Position numbers and translations under genes: made by a program. Shown here in pieces: positions 12,734 to 23,561 of a stretch of DNA of 64,000 bases; positions within the stretch are counted from its first letter, which is position 1; each line of letters begins with the position of its first letter. The notes beneath the pieces were generated by a model. The model saw nothing but the letters and a program-made list of their open reading frames with translations, had not been told where the DNA came from and ran no database searches. Source of the stretch: Pisolithus tinctorius (Eukaryota; Basidiomycota; Agaricomycetes; Boletales; Pisolithaceae); NCBI GenBank assembly GCA_024663395.1, contig JANFAH010000006.1, forward strand, positions 2,108,001 to 2,172,000, written 5' to 3'.

Positions 12734-12882
12734 TACCACTCTGGCCTTTTGGCTTAGATCAAGTGTAGTATCTGTTCTTTACAGCATAACCGCTGTAACG
12801 GGGGCACCGCCCCCTTTAGTTGGTTAGCAAATTTTTGCCGCCCTTGTCCCCGCGAGCTCTGCTTGCAACTCCGGGGACGCGA
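12734..12882 (+). ncRNA. U2 spliceosomal snRNA
   Basis: The 5' domain is diagnostic: CTCTGGCCTTTTGGCTTAG, AGATCAAGTGTAGTATCTG and TTCTTTACAG follow the universal U2 sequence, including the branch-point recognition element GTAGTA. After it come a small hairpin (ACAGC...GCTGT), a second (GGGGGC...GCCCCC), a candidate Sm-binding site (AAATTTTTG at about 12829-12837) and a 3' hairpin (GTCCCCG...CGGGGAC). The RNA pairs with intron branch sites in the spliceosome; CTAAT/CTGAC branch sites are visible in many introns of this window. The exact 5' and 3' ends are estimates. Confidence 0.93.
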
Positions 12883-13478
12883 TGACCTTGCTATTGCAGT
12901 ACCGGCTTGTGTCGTCAGGGGATCTCCCACTAGCTTTTGCTTTCTTTTTGTTGTGCTACTGCTCCCTTACCATTTGGTATGGCATGGGGCTCAGCAAATG
13001 GAATGCAAAGGGTGTCTGTTGTTAGGTAGTCTATGTATTGTTATTGTAGCTAGGATATTTTTATTATTTCGATTATGATGATCGTCTTGCTTCTTAGTCA
13101 AATGGTGTGTGAAGGTCTATGATTAATGTGCTATATCTTTATTTGAATGTATCCACAAGTACTGCTGCATAGATTTAGGTTTTGAGCAGTGCTTTACAAG
13201 GTAAGTACAAATTATCCTTGTAACCCAAGTTGACTTCCTGCAGTAATGCACTAGATGGACATTTATGTGCTTGCCCCTAAGCTGCCTATTGAATGTGACT
13301 GTATTGACCTCCGAGTCGGTCACGGCTCGAGAACGCGTAGTCGACGCGTGCCGAGCATGGCAAACACGTAGTCCATTCTTACTGTCAACGCGAGTCCGCA
13401 GCCCCACACTCTTTCCACTCGTCCGCCTCGCGAACAAACGCTGACTGCATCCCAAGGCAGTCCATTTTCACCTAAGCC
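12883..13478. other. Region between U2 and the chimeric gene
   Basis: No coding exon is seen. The part 13309-13390 resembles 16310-16390 (see repeat entry) and lies shortly before the start codon of the chimeric gene, so it may hold promoter elements. Confidence 0.45.
13305..13390 (+). repeat. Dispersed repeat, copy 1 (partner at 16306)
   Basis: TTGACCTCC[G/A]AGTCGGTCAC followed by a CGAGAACG-rich stretch occurs here and at 16306-16395, each time shortly upstream of a start codon (13479 and 16471). The two copies have diverged by substitutions and small indels. Confidence 0.6.
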
Positions 13479-14376
13479 ATGGGCCTTTTCAGCGCACTTT
13501 GGTGTTCACGGCGGCGTTCTCGGGTTCAACAAGCTGCCGCTCCCACCGAAGCCACTCAAATGGGTACGCTTTCGATGCAGACACTTGCGTCCTTACACTG
13601 AGCGAATTTGTTGCCCCATTGTATCCTCCTTCAGGCGATGTAGATGTTCGTGCTGCCTCGCCAATTCATTCAAGTGCTGTCCCTAGCCCCAGTAACGTGG
13701 ATGTTCCTGCTCCTGCCCCCTCGCAAGGTGGTTGCATATGTTCTCTCTTATGTCCTTGCGTATACCTTCTGAGGCTACTTGTTCAGGAGATATCCCAAGT
13801 ACTGCTCCTGAAGCCGCGCCGACTGAGGCTCAAATTACGATTCCACAAGGTCAGACCTTGGCTAGCAACGAGTGGACCCGGATTTCGGGAGACCTTGGAT
13901 TCAATCCTGGTCAAGCACAGCCAGCCGCCTACCTTGGACCGCAGAGCAATCACCTAGCAGAGCCACCCGGGGGGAGGTCGTCACCTGGTACTCCTAATGG
14001 TCTCAGTCACAATTCGGATTGGTCATCGCAATACCATCCATCTAACCCAACCCAGCCAAGGGGACAAGGACTGCTCCACGGGAGTAACTCCACGGCGCCC
14101 CCTACGCCAAGAGTAGCGAACTCGAGCATTACTGTACCATCGCCTTTGGCAATCAACGGCAACGGCACGCCGACTCTCACCCCGATAGCTCAACCGACGT
14201 CAATCATGTCTGAACTTCCAGCAAGTTTCCTTTCGGAGGATTATATGCAGTCCGTGGCGGCTGAGCTGGATAACTTTGACCCTCAAGGACTTTCCAGGCC
14301 AGGCGAGACTGGGATTGACTTTGAACAATTTCGTGAATGGTTTGATCCACTGGAAGAAAAAGTAAACGGGAGATGA
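13479..14376 (+). CDS. Chimeric gene: new N-terminus joined to a copy of the LisH/LUFS gene C-terminus
   Basis: Exons 13479-13563, 13635-13727 and 13787-14376 join in frame to 255 residues. The start has a good context (AAGCCATGG). The first 29 residues begin MGLFSALWCSRRRSR: a Gly at position 2, a Cys and a basic patch, the arrangement of N-myristoylated and palmitoylated membrane anchors. Residues to about 85 are Ala/Pro/Ser-rich. From about residue 85 on the protein matches the C-terminal part of the gene at 32598-35161: GDLGFNPGQAQPAA against GDPGFNPGQGQPGA, SELPASFLSEDYMQSVA against TELPASFLAEDFMQSVA, and RPGETGIDFEQFREWFDP almost unchanged. The LisH/LUFS N-terminus is absent. Frame conservation of the acidic C-terminal motif suggests a living gene, but expression cannot be judged. 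Confidence 0.6.
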
Positions 14377-14760
14377 GAAATGGTTGCTGGCGTGAAGGAG
14401 ATGCTGTGGAAGACTAGTGTGTACGTCTTTTGGACTCTCCTTGTGAGCCGAGCGTGCATTTCATTCATGCGGATCGTCCATGCTCTTTGTCTGGCCCTGT
14501 GGAACTCTTTTCCTGTTTATTTAATGCAAAGACTGTCCTTGCAGCTTCGTGTCTTGGCTTTCCCTCTCCTTTTAGAAAGCTTATTTCGCGGTCGAATTCT
14601 TGCGATACAATAGTTTTCTTTCACTTCCTAATATCCGCCATCATTCTTATCAGATTCGTACGTGAAGATCCCTGAGTTGGAGTCTGACGATGACTCGCTT
14701 CACTGCGATGTCTTACAGTGCCCCATTTAAATATCGGCACTCCATATGTAAGGAATATTA
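14377..14760 (+). repeat. Third, diverged copy of the LisH/LUFS gene's downstream region
   Basis: The sequence after the chimeric gene's stop codon matches the reverse complement of about 32250-32597 and 29230-29617: GTTTATTTAATGCAA, TAGAAAGCTTATTTCGC-like and AGTTGGAGTCTGACGATGAC segments recur in the same order with many substitutions. Duplication therefore covered coding end plus 3' flank together, as genomic DNA. Confidence 0.65.
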
Positions 14761-16305
14761 TTCGGATCCCTTCACACGCGATGCCTATGCGGGGATAATA
14801 TCCGTAACTTACATAAACGCATTTCGCCTGTGTCAGACTAACCGTCCCCAGGTCAACTTGCTCTTTGTTGAGCGCAACTACTCGTCTCATCCGGTTTCAC
14901 GGATCGTGCGCTACCTCGGCGGATTCTGAACCTCAGCTCCTCTCTCTCCTGCTGCTGTCAGCGCGGTACGCTAGTATCCGCGCCCACGGGCCTCATCTTC
15001 AAGATATTCATGAAAGTGCGCGCACTTTGACACTCTTCCCGGTTCTGCATGGATAAACACGAAACCTGAGAGAATCAATGGATAAAGTACGTACTTTCGT
15101 CATCGTACAGTCGGGTGCGTTCCCTTTGACAGCGTACGCATCTACATGTACGATAAAATTTCCTTTTCATGCACTTGCACTACCAGCTTTCAAATTAATA
15201 GTACGGTATCTGACATGACCAAAGAAAATGTGGTCACGAGGAAATAGGGCCGCTCTTGGGGGGAGCATAAGATGCAAGGATGGTGGAGAGGGAGGCGCGG
15301 GGGATGAAAGACGTTGGTCGGAGGGGGGCGGCTCGGGGTCGTGCATTACTGTGCATCCTCTTGAGTCGGATATTCAACAGCCGACCAACTCGAGGGAAAA
15401 CCCAGATGTGTGGAAGGAATGGACCAGACTAACCCTCCCTTTTTTATGCCAATGACAGCAAGTTCCAAACGAAATCGTACGGGGGTTCACTTAGTTGTTG
15501 CTAGATGATCGCTATCGCTTGTCGATCGGCCAATTACCGCCTTGGACGTCACTAGCAACTGCAGCTTGCAGTCCCTTCACGAAACAACCTAAAGGTAAGC
15601 TACCATCAATGATCACGCCTACGTTCAACAGATTCCGTAGGGCAAGCCCGAGCTCACATCAGACTCACTCGTTAGTAAGTTTTACGGCGGGATTTTCACA
15701 CACCGAACTCGTGGAGGAATAGTGAGTGGGACGGCGAAACCACCTATCCTCATTTCAGTGACGCGACGCAACGCTCCAACTGTCTGCGCGCGAGGTGCAG
15801 ACGAAGTAGAGCGAATGAACCGAACGGGACGGAGGTATTCAAAGATAGACCATCCGAAAGCTTGCACGAGGAACGTGGGGATGTCTGACGAGTTCTTTTG
15901 TTGTCTGTTAGCCACCCAGTATATCAGTAGTTTACGCAATATCGTTGTGACCTGTGCACTTTGTCAACTTGGACTTTGACCACCATGATCATCAACTTCT
16001 TCAGGAGAATGTTTTGTGCCAGCTATAGTGACCAGCCTGTGCAATTGTTCTCTGGATGTGGTGTGTATTCTCAAACGCTACAGCATACATTGACACTGGC
16101 TATTCTTGTAGCCTGTTTCAGCAAACAGGTTCCAAGCATTGCAGTGCAATATTGGAGTAAGTCTACACTGCCTTGTAAACTCGGCGTGAACTCAGAGGGT
16201 CGGCTCGAGTGCAGTAAGGCACGGTGGAGAGGTTTACTCCCCACGTTCTCGCTCTGGAGTCGCCTACTGCTTTGCTACGGACTCGGCAGATAAGTGGGTT
16301 ACTGC
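14761..16305. other. Intergenic region, mostly unassigned
   Basis: No exon is convincing. Around 15250-15300 a purine-rich stretch (GGAGCATAAGATGC) weakly resembles 31419-31450, so remnants of the duplicated block may extend this far. Confidence 0.4.
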
Positions 16306-16395
16306 GTTGACCTCCAAGTCGGTCACAGTAAGTTCGAGAACGTCTCGTCGCGTGCTACGCGTGGTGCATACATGGTTGCAACGGCCCTTACACAC
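16306..16395 (+). repeat. Dispersed repeat, copy 2 (partner at 13305)
   Basis: GTTGACCTCCAAGTCGGTCAC and the CGAGAACG-type stretch match 13305-13390. It lies about 80 bases before the start codon of the next gene. Confidence 0.6.
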
Positions 16396-16470
16396 TCGTC
16401 GTTTGGGGCCTTTTAGGTCATACACGCGGGATGGATCGTGCATTGCGTCGACAGTGGATTCAAAGTCCCG

Positions 16471-17814
16471 ATGGCCAAATATGTGCTTGATGGTACGGAG
16501 GACTTATTCGCACTTGCCCGTGACACTCCGGGGACAAACTTATTCACTATTCAGAGCTTTTCGTCCCTGGGGCTCCATACCGAGTTATTCACGGCTTGGC
16601 GGATCCGGAGACTCAGTTCCAACTCAGGGAGACTCGACCAGACCAGTCCACTGACGACTCTAATACTCTAATCCAACTCGATACTCCAAGCACCCCTCCT
16701 CCCAGTATATCGAGCTGCAAGCGCAAACGAGAGTCCGCATACTTTGACTCTCCAAGTGGCTGCTACATTTTCTCCGAGTTCGACAAGGACGGAATTCCTC
16801 GTCGACCGAGAAAACTGCGGAAGTTGCGCTTCAAACCATCTTTCACCCCAAGACACGACAACACGCCTCAACTTATATGTCATGATCACCCTTCAGACGA
16901 CTTCAACCCATTCCTGACAGTTGCAAATACTTCTGCGAAGGTCTGTCAGATCGACGACCATGCTGTTGCGAATGCGACCGTTGGGCCTCCTTCCTTCTCC
17001 AACTCTGCACACCAAAGTTCGACCTCGAAGGCTGTACAGTGCCACCAGACGAATCCCCCTCCGGATCGCTCGTATTTCTCCGTTGACCGGATCCATCGTA
17101 ATTCCCAAAAGCCGGAGGTGACGAAACCGGTGTATACGATCGATTTCAGCCGCCTCCCGACGGCACATGGACGAACCCGGTTCCCGGGCGTCGATTTGCG
17201 ATCCGGCAATTTTAACTGCCCCCTGACTATTAACAAGTTATCAGACAAGATCGAGGTGACTAGTGGCAATGCGGTGGTAAACTTTAGCGCCTCCAACACC
17301 GCCTTTTCTAATGTTTAAGCAGGTGAATGACGACAGACCAGCAAGGAAGATCACGTTCGCAAGTCACGCCTTGGTCCGTCTCTATCGTAACAGGTCCGAT
17401 GCCGACGGCTCGCAAGACAGCAATCCGAAGCCGCATGCTGACACAACCCCTGACGTCATTACTGGTTCTTCATCTGACAACGTTAAGGACCATCTGGAAA
17501 CTTCTGAAGGATCTCTGTTTATCAGCGAAAACCCCACCGAGAGATTGGGCGAAGCAACAGATCCGTGCCCCCCGGAGTGCCCTGATAATACTACTCTCAC
17601 CGAAAATGACACCAAGCCAAAGATATTTAATCCCTTTTGTGGTACATCAGAAGATAATTCTCGTGTCCTTACGCTGGACGTCCAGCAAGTACTGGATTTC
17701 AGGAATAGTCTGAAGAAACAGCACCCAAAGTGCGAATTACCGAGCGGGCAGTTGGCCATGCTGTTTGAATTGAGGAAAGGCTATGCAGGGATGGAATTCC
17801 GCCATGAATGGTGA
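16471..17814 (+). CDS. Uncharacterised 411-residue protein
   Basis: Three exons join in frame: 16471-16492, 16555-17276 and 17323-17814. The two introns (62 and 46 bases, GT-AG; the second with a CTAAT branch site) explain what otherwise looks like a missing start codon and a frameshift near 17310. The product begins MAKYVLDELFVPGAPYRVI. It has a nuclear-signal-like basic patch (RRPRKLRKLRFKP, about residues 90-102), long Ser/Pro/Asp-rich stretches and a more ordered C-terminal end (LTLDVQQVLDFRNSLKK, LPSGQLAMLFELRKGY). I recognise no domain. The spliced model is well supported by frame; function is unknown. Confidence 0.6.
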
Positions 17815-18004
17815 CATGGACGTGAAAGGGACTATGGACTACGATACTGTATAATTAGCGAAAAGTTTGTCGACCATTGTAATGCAACTCCTCCTTGATG
17901 CAAACTGTCAATTCCACAGCAGTTCTAGTCAACGTACAATAGCGGGGAAAACCAGATACAATAAATATCCGCGAATGCAAAGATACGACCTAGAGTACAA
18001 ATCC

Positions 18005-20556
18005 TCATCTGCCACCAGAACCTCCGGAGGGTGGCGGTGAACGAGGGGGAGAAACGGTGGTTGGGGGTGTAAAGAATCCGCCGGCTGTGATTCCTATTGC
18101 TTCCACGCCAGAACCAGTCGACTTGTGAATGGTGCTCCTCCTGATAGATATCGAGCCCCGGTTACTCCCTGGACTGTCATCCTTTCGAGCTATGCTGATG
18201 ATAGAACGCGCTCTACTCCTTGTCGAGGGGTAGTTGTTCCCGCTATTGTGATCATTCTGGAGGGAACGCACCTCGCCACCCAAAACGACTTTCCGTTGAC
18301 GGGGCTGGTAGGGAAATGTGGTAATACCGATTGATGACGTGTTCTTGGTACTGTCTTCGCCAGAGCCCGGGTGCAAAGCAGCGTTCGCGTTGGGTCCAAT
18401 GGGCATGACGAGCATAGCATCATCCACGCTATCTTCATCGTCCACAGAGAGACTCAGCGGTCGTGATGTTTTCGGGCTAAATGTAGATGACGCGGAGGGA
18501 GAGCACGGAACTGGCGGTGACGCAGAACGGGAAAATCGTCTTGACGAAGGCCGCATAGGTTCAGACCGATCTCGTACTTCATCAAAGATTTCGTAGTAGC
18601 GCTGAATGCAAACTACCAGGATGGTCCCCAAAGTGGTTTTCCCCCCTAAGGCGGAGCCATTAGAGGTAGGGGGACTGAGTGATACAGACTGTGAGGCATC
18701 AGAAGCCGGGACAGTAGTGTTGTTTTCATGTGTTGGATTTCCCGATACTGCACATATCGTGACATCTGTTAGAGGATTGGAGCCTTTGACGAGGTTTGGG
18801 CAGATCACAATAGCAAGGTTACGTGCATCCATGCGATTGTCTGCGGAATGCAGTGATACGTCATGGAGAAGTTCTGCGATATAACTGTTATTCAACGACA
18901 TACCACAATGGTCGGTCAGGACCACTTACGTAGGATGTGGCTCAGTAGGATGTACACGCAAGGTTTGAGCTGAGGCAATAAGATGTCTCGAATGTATATT
19001 ATAGTGGACATGTCAGTAGGGTCTTCAGAGGGCATTGGACATTGTCGAATGACGGGGTATAATGTCTCCGAGAAGACCGGGTCAGGTAAGTCGCGAAGAT
19101 ACTTCTTTAGTAAGACAGCTGCTAAGTGAGGGTCGTTGAATGTTGATAGAGACACGATTTGGCCTTGGGAAGTCAATCAGTATGACGTACGCGGCTTGTC
19201 ATGACTACTCACCCCGGTCATAGGCTTCTTGGACTTGTTTCAGTAGTGAAGAACTTGGAGATCGCCTGAAAAGTCCTTCCTCATTCAGGCCTAGCGCAAA
19301 TCAGTAATATGTAGACATAGCTATCAGGGCATACATACCACTCTCTCGAATATACTGGATTGCGTCTTTCACGACGCGTGGAACACCGTCTTTCTCTCCA
19401 TCGTAACCCATCAACTCCTCGAGTGGCACGCCGAAGAGACTGGCGCGTATAGGTATTGGCATGGTGACCTCTTTTTCGTACTTGAGATTTTCCCTTGAGG
19501 AGATGTAAGTAAGCTTGCATCACAGTACACAGGAACACCAGACTAACTTGTAAACTGCAGGTGGTATATCGATTTGGGTAAGGGGAACATGGTGGGCGAG
19601 GTCAGATAAGGTATTGATATACACAATCTTCCGGAAGAACTTGGGACTACGACTATGTGATCAGCACAAGAATTGCTAGGGACGCATGGTACTGACCTGA
19701 TGACGGCGCCTGCTACGGAGAAGAGCACTGCGATTCGGAGTCAGGGCCAGATAAGATAAGTACGCAAAGTGTGTTGCGTACTTTTGGAAAAGAATGACGA
19801 ATGTACAATATACTATAACACGGGAGCGTTAGGAACCGAGTACCTCGAAAGCCAGTTATATACTCACCAGGCGCTTCAAATTCTTACGATACTTCCGACT
19901 GAGGCTGCGGTACGCCCTCCATATCCAATTCCAGCCTGGGATGTGTTTGGCACCGGCTGCAAAGAAGACCACGGTATAATCGGACTCCACTGTCAACCGT
20001 AAGATTACTAGTTTCACTTTCAGGCGATGAAACGTACCGTATAGGTCGAGGTACGACAGAATACAGCTAGTTTGATGGATTGATGGGCATCAGCACAGGC
20101 ACGGTAACTATCGGGTATGGTCGGAACCTACGATAACAACAAGTCGTAGGACACTGCCTGTGGGTCCGGTAAGGCTGACGCGGAGATGATAACCCTGCAG
20201 TCGGACGAATAGAGCTATGTGAAAACACGAGCCATGTCAACCTATCATCAAACGTACATTGGCCTCGTTCTGCAAAGGTTCAGGAGTTGAGATAATGAAT
20301 AGAGTTCGACCGTATCGCAAAACGCTCACTCATAATCTACCCCAGCCTGGAAGATGACTTTGCCCATCAACTCCTTCACCCTCTCCCTCTCCCCTGGCTC
20401 GTTACCAGGGACATGGGAGCTTCCCCGTTTCCAAGGAGGTACAAATGACTTCCTTGGCCCACTCAGTGAGTTCGGTCCTGCCGCTCCCAATGGTGTCGAA
20501 GGAAATGAAGGAGCCAGTGACAATGCTGCGAGTCTTTGCCTGAGATTTGGGGGCAT
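18005..20556 (-). CDS. CRAL-TRIO plus RhoGAP protein (Ecm25/p50RhoGAP-like)
   Basis: A multi-exon gene beginning MPPNLRQRLAALSLAPS at 20556. A short basic N-terminus leads to a CRAL-TRIO lipid-binding region in several exons: SASALPDPQAVSYDLLL, ILSYLDLYVESDYTVVFF, HIPGWNWIWRAYRSLSRKY and SPKFFRKIVYINTLSDLA. It ends in a Pro-linked strand (HVPLTQIDIPPAVY). The RhoGAP domain follows: the arginine-finger loop GLFRRSPS is visible as the GLFRR readthrough near 19270, then LLKKYLRDLPDPVFSE and MDARNLAIVICPNLVKG. The last 200 residues are disordered and Ser/Pro-rich. It should stimulate GTP hydrolysis of a Rho/Cdc42 GTPase at membranes. It is adjacent to the Abp1 homologue, same strand. Confidence 0.9.
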
Positions 20557-20864
20557 CGTGGTCGGGGGTGTTCCAGGCGTCGGCTGTACTAGCAGTGAAA
20601 GAGTTTATGAATAACGCTGGCTCAATGAAGCCTGGAGCCTCGGTGCGGTGTCGAGCAGCGGCGTATGTCGATTGGAGGGTGTTGGAATGATTCAGAGCAT
20701 GTGGTTACTGGTTGCCAAGCGTGCCTCACGGAGCCCTCAAGCCAGTACCAAGTATAGCAAACACTAATAGTATATGAAAATGTACATCCCAACATCCCTA
20801 CAACTTTTCCTGTCTACACTTGCTCGAAACACCCTGTTTTTCGTGCGAATACCACACATTGCTA

Positions 20865-23561
20865 CTACTCGACTAACTCCACATAATTGGCTGATGAAGA
20901 GCGGTTAGACCAGACAGCACAGAGGTAAGGAAGCCTTCCTACCTGGGAACATTCCAACATTACCACTCGAGTTGCGCCCCTGCCACCAACCCTCGCCAAC
21001 CTCCTCGATATCCGTAACTCGTTCACCTTCGCGGAGCGATATTTCATTGTCCTCGCTTGCCTCATAGCTAAAGAGGGTACAATTAATCAGATGACAAGAA
21101 ACAAGACATTTAAAGAACGTACTCATATATAACAATTGCTACTACACCTTCGTCCACTGTTGCAGGTGGCGGTGAGGGTGGAGCAACGGGTGCAGGAGGC
21201 ACTTCAGACTGTAATGACTGCGAATCAGCTAGTCATCTGTGATATGGCGGAGGGCCACTTACGATGGAGGGTGGTGGTGGTGGCGGCGGCGGCGGTGGAG
21301 GAGGAACAAACTCATCCTCCTGTGGTGCATCCTGATTGTCAGGTGTGGCAACAAGTTCAACGTAGTTGGCTGGGAAACGTGAATTAACACCTGTCAACTG
21401 CCCAGCAAAGTAGAGTGTACCAGGGAAGAGCCCCGCACTGCCGTCGGGAGCTACGCCACTCCACCATCCCTCATCAATTTCTTCAATTTGTTGAATCAAG
21501 TCACCCTCCCTGAGATTAAGCTCATTGTCTTCTGCTGCCTATGACCACGATAGGTCAACTCAGAAGACGTAAAAAAACAATGTAATTTATTATACGAACC
21601 TCGTAGGCATAGAGTACAACTGCACAAATACCTTGACCACTTTGCGCGGGGTCTACAGGTAGAGGTTCGGGTTCGGGTTCGGGTTCGGGTTCTGGCTCCA
21701 AGCTAACAGCAGCCATTTGGGCAACCGGTGGAGGCGGAGGAGGCGGGGGCGGAGGAGGGGGCGGCTGATAACGAAATCAATCTACATACGGGCTTCAGAC
21801 AGCTTGTAAGTTAACTTACAGGTACTTCCTCGTCCTCAACCACAGAGGGGGGAGCAGGCGCTGCTAGTGGGGGAGGCGGAGGCGGGGGCGGAGGAGGCGG
21901 AGGAGGGGGTGCTGGCTCATCCTCTGGCTCATCCTCTGGCTCATCCTCTGGCTCAGGCTCGGGTTCGGGAACTATCCGTGGGCGAGTGCCAAGCGGAGGA
22001 GCAGGGGGAGGGGGAGGCTAGATCAATAAATGTGAGTGAAAAAGAGAAAAACGACAGGATTGAACACAGACCGGGGGCGCAGCCGCCACCTCTACCTCTG
22101 GCTCGTTGGCCGCTACAGAAACAGCAGTTCCTACTGCCGCGCCTCCGATAACAGCTGCACCTACACGGGGGCCAAACCGTCCAGAAGGTGCCGCGGGAGT
22201 AGACGATTTCCAAGACGCAGCCTTGCTTCGTAGTTCCTCCTCCTCTGCTTGCTTCTTTGCTAGAGCCTGGCGCTCACTCCAGGTAAGCTTCTTGGGCGCT
22301 CCGGAAGGAGCACTCCTCGCGGCGGACGTCGTGTGTGTCTCTTGAACCCGGCCTTCGAACGGGTTTTTGAGTCTTCCAGGGGTAAGCTTAATTGGAGTAT
22401 ATGCCGTCCCCTAAGAGAAAGGTATAACAGTCACAAACAAGGATCTGGAACGCCGAGAAGAACGGAGTGGTAGCTCACCACAGGACCAATCCGATCATCT
22501 TCCGCAGGCTTCGTCGGAATGTTTGACGATGTGACCGGGGTAGGCGGAGACGGTACAGCACGCGTAGATGGCGTATATGTCTATTTTGAGGTAGTCAATT
22601 TTGCTGTGCAAATTACAAACGTGAATGAGATCATCACCGAAACGGCTGGTCTCGAGGCAGTTGATATTACGGGAGGACGAGAAGAAACCGGAGGTGCAGC
22701 AGGAGCGTCTTCCCATGCACCGGCAGGGGCCCTGGTTGCTGCAGCAGTCTTGGGGTTGATTGGCACCGAAGCGCCAACAGTGGGACGGGGAGCACTTGGG
22801 ACCGCAGGCTTTGGTGCCGACGCTGCAGCTGTCAGTCTAGATGCAAACGATTGAGACGTGGTAACGGAAGGGTTTGCCGCAGGAGGCGCCTTTCGCATTG
22901 CTGCTATATCCGGCCTACCAACTGGCGTGTAGTTTGTCCCAACAGGTGCGATCGGCTCAAATTTGCGCGCCTGCTCGTTGTGAGCGGAATACTTGGCTCC
23001 AGAAGCTGCTTCGACCCGTTTCATGATTACTGGCGGAGCAACGTCCGCCTTCGAAGGAACGTCAGCATGACGTAGAGGAGAATGCTGATACAGACCTCAT
23101 TACGAGCATTGATGACGACGTGAGTTCCTCGTAGAAATTTGGCTACAGCACTTGAGTGCGAATGGAATAGACCTTTCTTCACTTCCGGAACCCCGTCACC
23201 ACACCAATTGATTTGAACGAATTTGGGCAAATTGCTCTGAGACGATGGTATGGATGTCAGACAAGATCAATCCAAGTGTCCATCGGATCACTGACATTAG
23301 GGTCGATAACTCTTGCAAATGCATACTGGATCCTTCGGGATGTATCAGCCTGGCTCCAGTGTCTGATGGGCCGCTTGCGTACCTGCCATCGGAGAACTCC
23401 TCGACCAGTTCCTCAAGGCCACCATCGCCAGTAGATTGAACTTTTAAATCGTTTCCACCCTTTTCATATGTTAAAAGTGCCCAATCTATGTCCCTCCCAG
23501 CGACGACCTTCTGATACGCGTCACTGATGTCTCTACTAGACAAGTTCACTTGCAATGACAT
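20865..23561 (-). CDS. ABP1: Abp1-like actin-binding protein (ADF-H, Pro-rich, two SH3)
   Basis: The protein starts MSLQVNLSSRDISDAYQKV at 23561. The N-terminal ADF-homology domain includes DIDWALLTYEKGGNDLKV, the KFVQINWCGDGVPEVKKG strand and FHSHSSAVAKFLRG helix. A long low-complexity middle carries Ala/Pro-rich stretches, a helix (WSERQALAKKQAEEEELR) and repeated Glu-Pro units encoded near 21665-21700 and 21920-21960. Poly-Pro runs follow, suited to SH3 or profilin binding. Two SH3 domains close the protein: LIQQIEEIDEGWWSGVAPDG...GLFPANYVELV and VTDIEEVGEGWWQGRNSSG...GMFPANYVELVE at the extreme C-terminus. Abp1 links cortical actin patches to endocytosis and Arp2/3 activation. The low-complexity exons are the least certain. 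Confidence 0.9.

Noticed and set aside
17290..17330. Apparent frameshift between two long plus-strand frames
   Set aside because: A 46-base GT-AG intron (17277-17322) with a CTAAT branch site restores one frame, so the gene is not broken here.
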